Source of the DNA: an uncultured Oribacterium sp. | Lineage (GTDB): Bacteria; Bacillota; Clostridia; Lachnospirales; Lachnospiraceae | DNA: 13,544 nucleotides | Direction: 5' to 3' | Assembly: GCA_900772695.1 (NCBI GenBank) | Contig: CAAGRO010000132.1 | Coordinates: 1 to 13,544, forward strand | Shown: positions 1 to 6,115 of the stretch, piece by piece | How the letters are laid out: the number at the start of each line of letters is the position of its first letter | Position numbering within the stretch: the stretch's first letter is position 1 | Position numbers and translations under genes: made by a program | The notes under the pieces: generated by a model | Told to the model about the DNA's origin: nothing | The model's input: the letters and a program-made list of their open reading frames with translations, nothing else | Database searches by the model: none

Positions 1-1
1 A

Positions 2-562
2 TCTCAGCATCGCTCAGAGCATAGATGCTCTGCTCTGCATCCGAAGGCCGCCGCACCAGCTCCGGCTGCAAAGCAGGACGATGTGATGCAGGCCGTGATC
101 GCCGCTGCGATCGCCGCTTATGAGGCAGATACCGCCGGCGAGCAGAGTGAGAACGGCTTCGTACCGGGACCGACCCTTCAGAATGGTCTCTTCGTACGCC
201 CGCTTCGTTCACGCAGCTTCGCACCAGCCGCTGCCGAAGCCACAGCTTCCGCACCGGTTGTGACATCCGTGGCACCAGCTGCACCAGCTGCAACACCTGT
301 CGCAGCTGCCGCTCCGGCTCCGGCCGCAGCACCTGCAGGCGCACAGGGCTCCGTAAAGGTAGAGTCCCCGATGCCTGGTAAGATCCTCGCTGTAAAGAAG
401 AGTGTCGGCGACACCGTAAAGAGCGGTGACGTCATCCTCATCCTCGAGGCGATGAAGATGGAGAACGAGATCGTGGCTCCACAGGATGGTACCGTAGCAT
501 CGATCAATGTTTCCGTCGGTGACTCCGTAGAGTCCGGCGCAACACTTGCAACATTAAACTGA
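2..562 (+). CDS. OadG-like subunit fused to a biotinyl domain, 5' partial
   Basis: The frame is open from the window edge, so the N-terminus is missing. A GTG at 83 lies inside the conserved part and is not a credible start. The visible protein begins with an Ala/Pro stretch, then a segment (AVIAAAIAAYEA, later GLFVRPLRSR) like the C-terminal end of OadG-type gamma/delta subunits, which anchor sodium-pump decarboxylases through an N-terminal membrane helix. After that comes an Ala/Pro/Val-rich linker of about 40 residues and a complete biotinyl domain with EAMKMEN; the biotin-accepting Lys codon is at 455-457. Ordinary OadG proteins usually end soon after the RSIRRR-like segment, so this looks like an OadG-carrier fusion. 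It is followed by a free carrier, OadB and the carboxyltransferase. The biotinyl domain is certain; the OadG assignment rests on a short, partly diverged segment. Confidence 0.75.
   Translation, partial: SQHRSEHRCSALHPKAAAPAPAAKQDDVMQAVIAAAIAAYEADTAGEQSENGFVPGPTLQNGLFVRPLRSRSFAPAAAEATASAPVVTSVAPAAPAATPVAAAAPAPAAAPAGAQGSVKVESPMPGKILAVKKSVGDTVKSGDVILILEAMKMENEIVAPQDGTVASINVSVGDSVESGATLATLN
329..562 (+). repeat. biotinyl-domain coding repeat, copy 1
   Basis: This 234-base stretch, from the last Ala-Pro of the linker to the stop codon, is paralogous to 736-969. By hand alignment without gaps, 5 of about 78 residues differ, while roughly 23 further codons differ only synonymously. The copies are therefore not identical in DNA but are almost identical in protein. 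Confidence 0.85.
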
Positions 563-565
563 GAT

Positions 566-581
566 GGGCGATGGCCCTTTT
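566..581 (+). other. small intercistronic hairpin with four Ts
   Basis: GGGC (566-569), loop GATG and GCCC (574-577) are followed by TTTT (578-581), four bases after the stop of the fusion gene and just before the ribosome binding site of the next gene. The stem is only 4 bp, so it is too weak for an efficient terminator. It could slow polymerase or mark a processing site. Confidence 0.3.
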
Positions 582-600
582 GAATTCGAGAGGTATTAAA

Positions 601-969
601 ATGAAGAAATATACTATTACCGTAAATGGCGTCGCTTATGACGTAACCGTAGAAGAGGGTGGCAGCGTAGCATCTGCACCGAAGGCAGCTGCTCCAGCAG
701 CCGCAGCACCAGCGGCCGCTCCGGCACCAGCTGCAGCACCTGCAGGCGCACAGGGTGCCGTAAAGGTAGAGTCCCCAATGCCTGGTAAGATCCTCGCAGT
801 AAAGAAGAACGTCGGTGATGCAGTCAAGAGCGGTGACGTGATCCTCGTACTTGAGGCGATGAAGATGGAGAACGATATCGTAGCTCCTCAGGATGGCACC
901 GTAGCTTCCATCAACGTTTCTGTTGGTGATTCAGTAGAGTCAGGTGCAACCCTTGCAACTCTGAACTGA
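601..969 (+). CDS. Biotin carrier subunit of sodium-pump decarboxylase
   Basis: A 122-residue free biotin carboxyl carrier protein. The N-terminus (MKKYTITVNGVAYDVTVEE) is typical of carrier subunits of oxaloacetate, methylmalonyl-CoA and glutaconyl-CoA decarboxylases. An Ala/Pro-rich swinging linker follows (about residues 30-50), then a biotinyl domain (about 53-122) with EAMKMEN; the biotinylated Lys codon is at 862-864. The ATG at 601 is preferred over the in-frame ATG at 571 because GAGAGG (588-593) lies 7 nt upstream of it and the family N-terminus begins there. It would carry carboxyl groups between the carboxyltransferase (2203-3609) and OadB. Its biotinyl domain is nearly the same as that fused to the upstream OadG-like protein, so the operon encodes two carrier domains. 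Family assignment is firm; the substrate is inferred from the neighbouring carboxyltransferase. Confidence 0.93.
   Translation: MKKYTITVNGVAYDVTVEEGGSVASAPKAAAPAAAAPAAAPAPAAAPAGAQGAVKVESPMPGKILAVKKNVGDAVKSGDVILVLEAMKMENDIVAPQDGTVASINVSVGDSVESGATLATLN
736..969 (+). repeat. biotinyl-domain coding repeat, copy 2
   Basis: The partner of 329-562. It lies in the next gene, in the same orientation, with start points 407 bases apart. The first 20 bases match exactly and the rest diverges mainly at third codon positions. Confidence 0.85.
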
Positions 970-1037
970 TTTTCGAATCAGATCATAAAGTCACAAGTGT
1001 TGATTTGATTTTGCTGTACTGGAGGTTATAAAAACAT

Positions 1038-2186
1038 ATGAATATATTAGAAACCTTAACAAACCTGCTCCAGCAGACAGCATTCGTAAGCATGACATGG
1101 GGAAATGTGCTGATGATCATCGTCGCATTCGTTTTCCTGTATCTTGCCATCGCCAAGGGCTTCGAGCCACTTCTTCTGGTTCCGATCGCCTTCGGTATGC
1201 TGCTCGTAAATATCTATCCGGACATCATGCTGAGCCCGGAGGATTCCATCAATGGAACAGGCGGACTGCTTTGGTACTTCTTCCATCTGGATGAGTGGAC
1301 GATTCTTCCGTCCCTGATCTTCATGGGTGTAGGCGCACAGACCGACTTCTCCCCGCTGATTGCAAACCCGATCACCTTCCTGCTCGGCGCTGCTGCTCAG
1401 TTTGGTATTTATGCCGCTTATTTCATGGCGATCTTCATGGGCTTCAACGGAGCCGCTGCGGCAGCCATCTCCATCATCGGTGGAGCGGATGGACCTACCT
1501 CCATCTTCCTGTGCAACAAGCTCGGACAGACCTCTCTGCTCGGACCGATCGCCGTTGCGGCATATTCCTATATGTCCCTCGTTCCGATCATTCAGCCGCC
1601 GATCATGAAAGCCCTGACCACCGAGGAGGAGAGAAAGACCAGAATGCCACAGCTTCGTCCGGTATCGAAGCTCGAGCGTATTCTCTTCCCGATCATCGTT
1701 ACGACCATCGTATGTATCCTTCTTCCGACCACAGCTCCGCTCGTAGGTATGCTGATGCTCGGTAACCTGTTCAAGGAGTCCGGTGTCGTAAAGCAGCTCA
1801 CAGAGACCGCGTCGAACGCGATGATGTACATCGTCGTGATCATGCTCGGTACTTCGGTTGGTGGTGCTACTTCTGCGGAGGCATTCCTGAACCTGGATAC
1901 CCTGAAGATCGTTGCCCTCGGACTGATTGCATTCGCATTCGGTACTGCTGCCGGCGTCATTCTCGGTAAGATCATGTATGTCGTTTCCGGTCATAAGATC
2001 AACCCGCTCATCGGTTCTGCCGGTGTATCTGCCGTTCCGATGGCAGCGCGTGTATCCCAGAAGGTTGCTTCTGAGGCTGATCCTACAAACTTCCTGCTCA
2101 TGCAGGCCATGGGCCCGAACGTAGCAGGCGTTATCGGTACTGCTGTAGCAGCCGGTACCTTCATGGCTGTTTACGGCGTGAAGTAA
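1038..2186 (+). CDS. oadB: Na+-translocating decarboxylase beta subunit (OadB family)
   Basis: A 382-residue polytopic membrane protein that decarboxylates carboxybiotin and couples CO2 release to Na+ export. Family motifs are present in order: GGADGPTSIF with the key Asp at 151, QPPIMK at 186-191, GNLFKESGV at 242-250, GSAGVSAVPMAARV at 326-339, and MGPNVAGVIGTAVAAG at 358-373. Hydrophobic helices fill most of the rest. Length matches the short OadB/MmdB/GcdB type. The start is ATG 1038 with GGAGG at 1021-1025, a 12-nt spacing that is somewhat long, but the N-terminus looks complete. It sits between the biotin carrier and the carboxyltransferase, 16 nt before the latter. OadB proteins serve oxaloacetate, methylmalonyl-CoA, malonate and glutaconyl-CoA systems alike, so the sequence alone does not set the substrate. 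Confidence 0.96.
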   Translation: MNILETLTNLLQQTAFVSMTWGNVLMIIVAFVFLYLAIAKGFEPLLLVPIAFGMLLVNIYPDIMLSPEDSINGTGGLLWYFFHLDEWTILPSLIFMGVGAQTDFSPLIANPITFLLGAAAQFGIYAAYFMAIFMGFNGAAAAAISIIGGADGPTSIFLCNKLGQTSLLGPIAVAAYSYMSLVPIIQPPIMKALTTEEERKTRMPQLRPVSKLERILFPIIVTTIVCILLPTTAPLVGMLMLGNLFKESGVVKQLTETASNAMMYIVVIMLGTSVGGATSAEAFLNLDTLKIVALGLIAFAFGTAAGVILGKIMYVVSGHKINPLIGSAGVSAVPMAARVSQKVASEADPTNFLLMQAMGPNVAGVIGTAVAAGTFMAVYGVK

Positions 2187-2202
2187 TGAAAGAGGAGATA
2201 AA

Positions 2203-3609
2203 ATGGCTAAAGTAAAAATCACTGAGACTGTGCTGCGTGATGCACACCAGTCATTAATTGCAACCCGTATGCCGAGCTCCGAGATGGAGCCGATTCTGGA
2301 CACCATGGATCAGATCGGTTACAACGCCGTAGAGTGCTGGGGCGGTGCGACCTTCGATTCCTGCCTTCGTTTCCTGAAGGAGGATCCATGGGAGAGACTT
2401 CGTATGCTTCGTAAGCACTTCAAGAACACGAAGCTTCAGATGCTCTTCAGAGGCCAGAACATCCTCGGTTACAATCACTACGCAGACGATGTCGTAGAGA
2501 ACTTCGTTGAGCGTTCCATCGCGAACGGTATCGATATCATCCGTATCTTCGACTGCTTAAACGATATCCGTAACCTCGAGACCGCTGTAAAGGCAACCAA
2601 GAAGGAGGGCGGACACGCTCAGATCGCGCTCTGCTATACACTGGGTGATGCCTATACGCTGGATTACTGGGAGAAGCTTGCACGTGACGTTGAGTCCCTC
2701 GGCGCAGATTCCCTCTGCATCAAGGATATGGCAGGCCTTCTGCTTCCACAGGCAGGCTATGACCTCGTGAAGGCACTCAAGAAGGGAACCTCCCTTCCGA
2801 TCGAGATCCACACTCACTACACCTCTGGTATGGCTTCCATGACCTACCTGAAGTGCGTAGAGGCGGGTGCAGATATCATCGATACCGCCTCCACTCCGTT
2901 CGCGCTCGGTACATCACAGCCTTCTACCGACGTTATGGTCAAGGCGTTCGAGGGTACAGAGTACGACACAGGTCTCGATGTAAACAAGCTCATCGAGGTT
3001 TCCAAGTACTTCGAGCCGTATCGTGAGGAGTGCCTGAAGTCCGGCCTTCTTTCCACGAAGGTGCTCGGTGTTAATGTTAACACCCTTCGTTACCAGGTTC
3101 CGGGCGGTATGCTCAGCAACCTCATCTCTCAGCTTGACAAGGCTGGCCAGATCGATAAGCTGAACGCCGTTCTCGAGGAAGTTCCGAGAGTTCGTAAGGA
3201 CTTCGGTGAGCCACCTCTCGTAACCCCGTCTTCTCAGATCGTTGGTACACAGGCCGTTATGAACGTCCTGACCGGCGAGCGCTATAAGATGGTTCCGAAG
3301 GAGTCTCATAAGCTCGTTGCCGGTGAGTTCGGCCGTACCGTTAAGCCGATGGATCCGGAGATGATGAAGAAGGTTCTGAAGCCGGGCGAGACCCAGATGA
3401 CCGACCGTCCTGCAGATCATATCGCTCCGCAGATGGCTCAGTTCACTGAGGAGACCAAGAAGCTCGTGAAGAACCCGACACCGGAGGATGTACTTGATTA
3501 CGCTCTGTTCCCGGCTGTAGCGAAGGATTTCTTCGCTTACCGTGACGCACAGCAGACCGGCTTCGCCGCAACCGCTGGTGACAAGGAAAACAAGGCGTAT
3601 CCAGTTTAA
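2203..3609 (+). CDS. oadA: Carboxyltransferase subunit (OadA/PycB family), no biotinyl domain
   Basis: A 468-residue TIM-barrel carboxyltransferase that moves CO2 between a 2-oxoacid and biotin. It begins with KITETVLRDAHQSL, the family signature. Expected metal-site residues are Asp13 (LRDAHQS), Lys174 (CIKDMAG, the carbamylated Lys of the family), His203 and His205 (IHTHYTSG). RGQN at 83-86 and the conserved C-terminal half (about 300-450, with VPGGMLSNL and PPLVTPSSQIVGTQAV) are also present. Classical OadA continues into a biotinyl domain. This protein stops at about 468 residues, which fits the separate carriers upstream. AGGAG at 2193-2197 lies 5 nt before ATG. This family acts on oxaloacetate or pyruvate rather than acyl-CoA (the MmdA family is unrelated), so oxaloacetate decarboxylation is the best reading. 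A transcarboxylase 5S or PycB role is an alternative. Confidence 0.93.
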   Translation: MAKVKITETVLRDAHQSLIATRMPSSEMEPILDTMDQIGYNAVECWGGATFDSCLRFLKEDPWERLRMLRKHFKNTKLQMLFRGQNILGYNHYADDVVENFVERSIANGIDIIRIFDCLNDIRNLETAVKATKKEGGHAQIALCYTLGDAYTLDYWEKLARDVESLGADSLCIKDMAGLLLPQAGYDLVKALKKGTSLPIEIHTHYTSGMASMTYLKCVEAGADIIDTASTPFALGTSQPSTDVMVKAFEGTEYDTGLDVNKLIEVSKYFEPYREECLKSGLLSTKVLGVNVNTLRYQVPGGMLSNLISQLDKAGQIDKLNAVLEEVPRVRKDFGEPPLVTPSSQIVGTQAVMNVLTGERYKMVPKESHKLVAGEFGRTVKPMDPEMMKKVLKPGETQMTDRPADHIAPQMAQFTEETKKLVKNPTPEDVLDYALFPAVAKDFFAYRDAQQTGFAATAGDKENKAYPV

Positions 3610-3636
3610 TCTGAACTGATTTATCCTTTCCATATC

Positions 3637-3670
3637 GAAGCCCCGGACCGAAAGGTCCGGGGCTTCTTTT
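3637..3670 (+). terminator. intrinsic terminator of the decarboxylase operon
   Basis: A perfect 13-bp stem (GAAGCCCCGGACC, 3637-3649, with its complement at 3654-3666) closes a GAAA tetraloop and is followed directly by TTTT. It begins 27 nt after the carboxyltransferase stop codon. Confidence 0.95.
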
Positions 3671-3688
3671 GTATTTCCTGACAATTTC

Positions 3689-3718
3689 TTTACAAAAACT
3701 GATCGCTTCTATTAATAA
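3689..3718 (+). promoter_or_regulatory. possible distal promoter
   Basis: TTTACA (3689-3694) and TAATAA (3713-3718) are separated by 18 nt in an AT-rich stretch just after the terminator. The -10 match is moderate. It is the weaker of two candidates driving the downstream leader. Confidence 0.35.
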
Positions 3719-3730
3719 TTTGTTTTGCGA

Positions 3731-3759
3731 TTGAAGCATGCTTCAGAAATCGATATACT
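3731..3759 (+). promoter_or_regulatory. sigma-A-type promoter with embedded palindrome
   Basis: TTGAAG (3731-3736) and TATACT (3754-3759) are 17 nt apart, putting the likely start of transcription near 3765-3767, at the first helix of the leader RNA. A perfect 14-bp palindrome, TGAAGCATGCTTCA (3732-3745), overlaps the -35 element and half the spacer, which is where a repressor operator would be expected. No regulator gene is nearby to name. Confidence 0.65.
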
Positions 3760-3762
3760 GTA

Positions 3763-3872
3763 GAAGTGGTTTTAGGTGTTTTCGCCCGTTTTTCGATCTT
3801 CTCGAAGCACGAGCATGGATCGAATCGATGCATGAGGGCGGGAAGATGAACATCCGGCGACCACTTCTTTTT
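3763..3872 (+). ncRNA. candidate structured leader RNA / attenuator
   Basis: The 5' end (GAAGTGGT, 3763-3770) pairs with ACCACTTC (3860-3867), which is followed by TTTTT (3868-3872), like a terminator closing a multi-helix RNA. Inside, TTTTCGCCC (3779-3787) pairs with GGGCGGGAA (3836-3844, two G-U pairs), CGATC (3794-3798) with GATCG (3818-3822), and CTCG (3801-3804) with CGAG (3810-3813). A competing 9-bp helix joins ATCTTCTCG (3796-3804) to CGGGAAGAT (3839-3847, one G-U) and excludes the former set. The glucosaminidase ATG lies 30 nt past the U-run with no room for another promoter, so transcripts must pass through. I do not recognise a known riboswitch class; the c-di-AMP (ydaO) and c-di-GMP consensus motifs are absent. 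The pairings were found by hand, not by folding software. Confidence 0.5.
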
Positions 3873-3902
3873 GCGTAATCAATAGTAATGGAGCACATAT
3901 TC

Positions 3903-5990
3903 ATGAAAAAACATAGAACGAAATCCCTTCAGCACAGCTTCGGTACGGCGCTGCTTTCGCTCAGCCTTCTGCTGACACCAGCCGGAACCGCGCTGAATGC
4001 ACTTCCTTCCGCATATGCGGCACAGGCGGCGGTCATCCGCGGAACGAGTGTCAATGTCCGCGCGGCTGCCAGCACCTCGAGCCAGCTGCTGACCTCCCTC
4101 GGAAACAACACGGCGGTCTCGATCCTGAATCAGACGACGGGCAGCGACGGGAAGGTCTGGTATCAGATTTCTGCCGCTGGTGTCACCGGTTATGTCCGTT
4201 CGGATCTCGTGTCGACGCAGAGCGTGGCGTATACCGCGGATGCGAATTTCGAGGCGTACCTCGCACAGCAGGGCTTCCCGGAAAGCTACAAGTCCGGTCT
4301 TCGTACCCTGCATGCACAGCATCCGACCTGGATCTTCAATGCCGTACAGACCGGTCTCGACTGGAATACAGCGGTCGCTTCCGAGCTGCAGGGCACCTCG
4401 AGCCTGATCGAAACCGGCGCGAAATCCTCCTGGAAGTCGACCGATGCCGGTAAGTTTGACTGGACGACCTCGACCTGGCCAGGCTTCGATGGTGCGACCT
4501 GGGTCGGCGCATCACAGGAAATCGTTGCCTACTTCATGGACCCGCGGAACTTCCTGGACGACAGCTATGTCTTCCAGTTTGCAGTGCATGATTACAATGC
4601 TGATATTCAGTCGATCGATGGCCTTCGCTCCATGCTGAAGGGCACCTTCCTGGATGGACAGGTCGCGATCGACGCCTCGAGTCCGCTCTATGCGGCAGCG
4701 GTCGCAGCCCAGGGACTGAGTGCGTCCACGAACGCGATGAGTGGTCAGGCCGTGACGGACGCCGGCATTGGCACAACAGCCCAGACGGGCAGCGGAGAGT
4801 CCCTGCTTGGCTATGAAGGACCGGGTACCACGAGCGCGGCCAATGCTTCCGTCGATACACAGACGACAGCCGGTACGACGACCATCAGCGCGGCGAATGT
4901 GCTCGAGGGCACGGATTCGATGTCGACGACCGTGATGCCGGGCACCAGCGGTCCGGGCATGGGAAGCGCTGCGATGGGTACGACGAATACGACGAACATG
5001 ATGAGCGGCGCTGTGACCGTTTCCTATGCCGACATCATCATGGAGGCAGCGGAGCAGTCGAAGGTGAGCCCGTACATGCTCGCCGCGATGATCCTCCAGG
5101 AGCAGGGCAGTAAGGGTACGTCCGGCTCGATCTCTGGCGCGACCGGCTACTATAACTACTTCAACGTCGGTGCCTATGCGGCGAACGGTATGACCGCGGT
5201 CGAGCGTGGCCTCTGGTATGCCGCGCAGTCCGGCAGCTATAACCGTCCGTGGAATACACCGGAGAAGGCGATCGTCGGTGGTGCGCTGTTCTATGCGCAG
5301 AACTACCTCGCGGCCGGCCAGAATACGCTGTATCTCAAGCGTTTCAACGTCCAGGGCTCGAATATGTTCAAGCACCAGTATATGACGAACACCGCCGGTG
5401 CCGCCGAGGAGGGCAAGAGCCTCGGAAAGGCCTATAACGACACGATGCGTGCCGGCATCCTGGTCTTCAACATCCCGGTCTATAACAACATGCCGGAGAC
5501 CCCGTGTCCGATGCCGACGAAGGATGGCAACCCGAACAACAAGCTGCAGTACCTCGCGGTCGATGGCTTCACCCTGACCCCGAGCTTCAACCTCGATACG
5601 ACGTCCTATACGCTCGTCGTCGATCCGTCCGTGCAGATGGTCAATGTCTCTGCCGCGGCTTATCACAGCGCTGCGCAGATCAGCGGTACCGGACAGATTC
5701 TGCTGGATACGCCGACGAAGGTCGTGACGATCACCGTGACTGCGCAGAACGGGGATCAGCGGAACTATCAGATCACCATCAGCCAGTCCGCAGGCGGGCA
5801 GCTCGGAAATACGATGCAGATGGGCATGACCGGCAGCAGCTCGGTCAGCCTCCAGACGGGCATGTCGATGCCGGGGATGACGAGCACGACGACTACGACC
5901 GTTACAGATGCACAGACGCCGGTGGTCGGCGTGAGTCCGACCGGGACCGTCGTGACGGATGTGGTTGCGGGAACAAACGGCCCGATGTAA
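3903..5990 (+). CDS. Secreted SH3b and glucosaminidase-domain wall protein
   Basis: A 695-residue exported protein predicted to bind and probably cleave peptidoglycan. ATG 3903 is chosen over in-frame ATG 3888 because GGAG (3890-3893) lies 9 nt before it and the Lys-rich signal peptide starts there; cleavage is likely after AYA (37-39). Domains: SH3b about 44-105; a conserved segment 114-262 (FPESYKSGLRTLHAQHP, later FMDPRNFLDDSYVFQF) seen in clostridial SH3-glucosaminidase proteins; a Thr/Gly/Ser/Met-rich low-complexity insert about 263-373; a glucosaminidase (GH73-like) segment 374-500 with probable catalytic Glu400 in MILQEQGSKG and the family sequence YYNYFNVGAY; a cadherin-like beta-sandwich about 550-628; and a Met/Thr-rich tail to 695. 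There is no membrane anchor or LPXTG. It is preceded by the structured leader and followed after 125 nt by the cohesin-type gene. The bond cleaved is inferred from family. Confidence 0.88.
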   Translation: MKKHRTKSLQHSFGTALLSLSLLLTPAGTALNALPSAYAAQAAVIRGTSVNVRAAASTSSQLLTSLGNNTAVSILNQTTGSDGKVWYQISAAGVTGYVRSDLVSTQSVAYTADANFEAYLAQQGFPESYKSGLRTLHAQHPTWIFNAVQTGLDWNTAVASELQGTSSLIETGAKSSWKSTDAGKFDWTTSTWPGFDGATWVGASQEIVAYFMDPRNFLDDSYVFQFAVHDYNADIQSIDGLRSMLKGTFLDGQVAIDASSPLYAAAVAAQGLSASTNAMSGQAVTDAGIGTTAQTGSGESLLGYEGPGTTSAANASVDTQTTAGTTTISAANVLEGTDSMSTTVMPGTSGPGMGSAAMGTTNTTNMMSGAVTVSYADIIMEAAEQSKVSPYMLAAMILQEQGSKGTSGSISGATGYYNYFNVGAYAANGMTAVERGLWYAAQSGSYNRPWNTPEKAIVGGALFYAQNYLAAGQNTLYLKRFNVQGSNMFKHQYMTNTAGAAEEGKSLGKAYNDTMRAGILVFNIPVYNNMPETPCPMPTKDGNPNNKLQYLAVDGFTLTPSFNLDTTSYTLVVDPSVQMVNVSAAAYHSAAQISGTGQILLDTPTKVVTITVTAQNGDQRNYQITISQSAGGQLGNTMQMGMTGSSSVSLQTGMSMPGMTSTTTTTVTDAQTPVVGVSPTGTVVTDVVAGTNGPM

Positions 5991-6011
5991 AATAAAAGCA
6001 TACGTTAAACA

Positions 6012-6038
6012 GCTGGGCAGCTGAAGATGCTGCCCGGC
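6012..6038 (+). other. intergenic hairpin without U-tract
   Basis: GCTGGGCAGC (6012-6021) pairs with GCTGCCCGGC (6029-6038) with one G-T wobble around a 7-nt loop, then TTCGCCC. Lacking a T-run it is a poor terminator. It is more likely a stability or processing element between two co-transcribed envelope genes. The rest of the 125-nt gap holds no evident gene. Confidence 0.4.
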
Positions 6039-6115
6039 TTCGCCCTATGTTCCGTCCGCCGTCTGGAAAAAGCGGCATGATCTACGATGATAATCTACTT
6101 AAGATAGAGGTACGC

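Noticed and set aside
1000..1032. Promoter TTGATT/TATAAA before oadB
   Set aside because: The -10 would lie 5 nt from the start codon and downstream of the ribosome binding site, so a transcript from it would lack the ribosome binding site.
1056..2306. 416-codon minus-strand frame opposite oadB
   Set aside because: The composition is charged and His/Arg-rich without motifs, and the + strand is unambiguous OadB. It is a shadow of GC-biased codons.
3763..3872. c-di-AMP (ydaO) riboswitch, SRP RNA or 6S RNA identity for the leader
   Set aside because: The conserved sequence blocks I know for these classes are not present. Only the general structured layout is supported.
4512..5666. 384-codon minus-strand frame opposite the glucosaminidase gene
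   Set aside because: Arg/His-rich with no family signature, and it overlaps conserved domains on the + strand.
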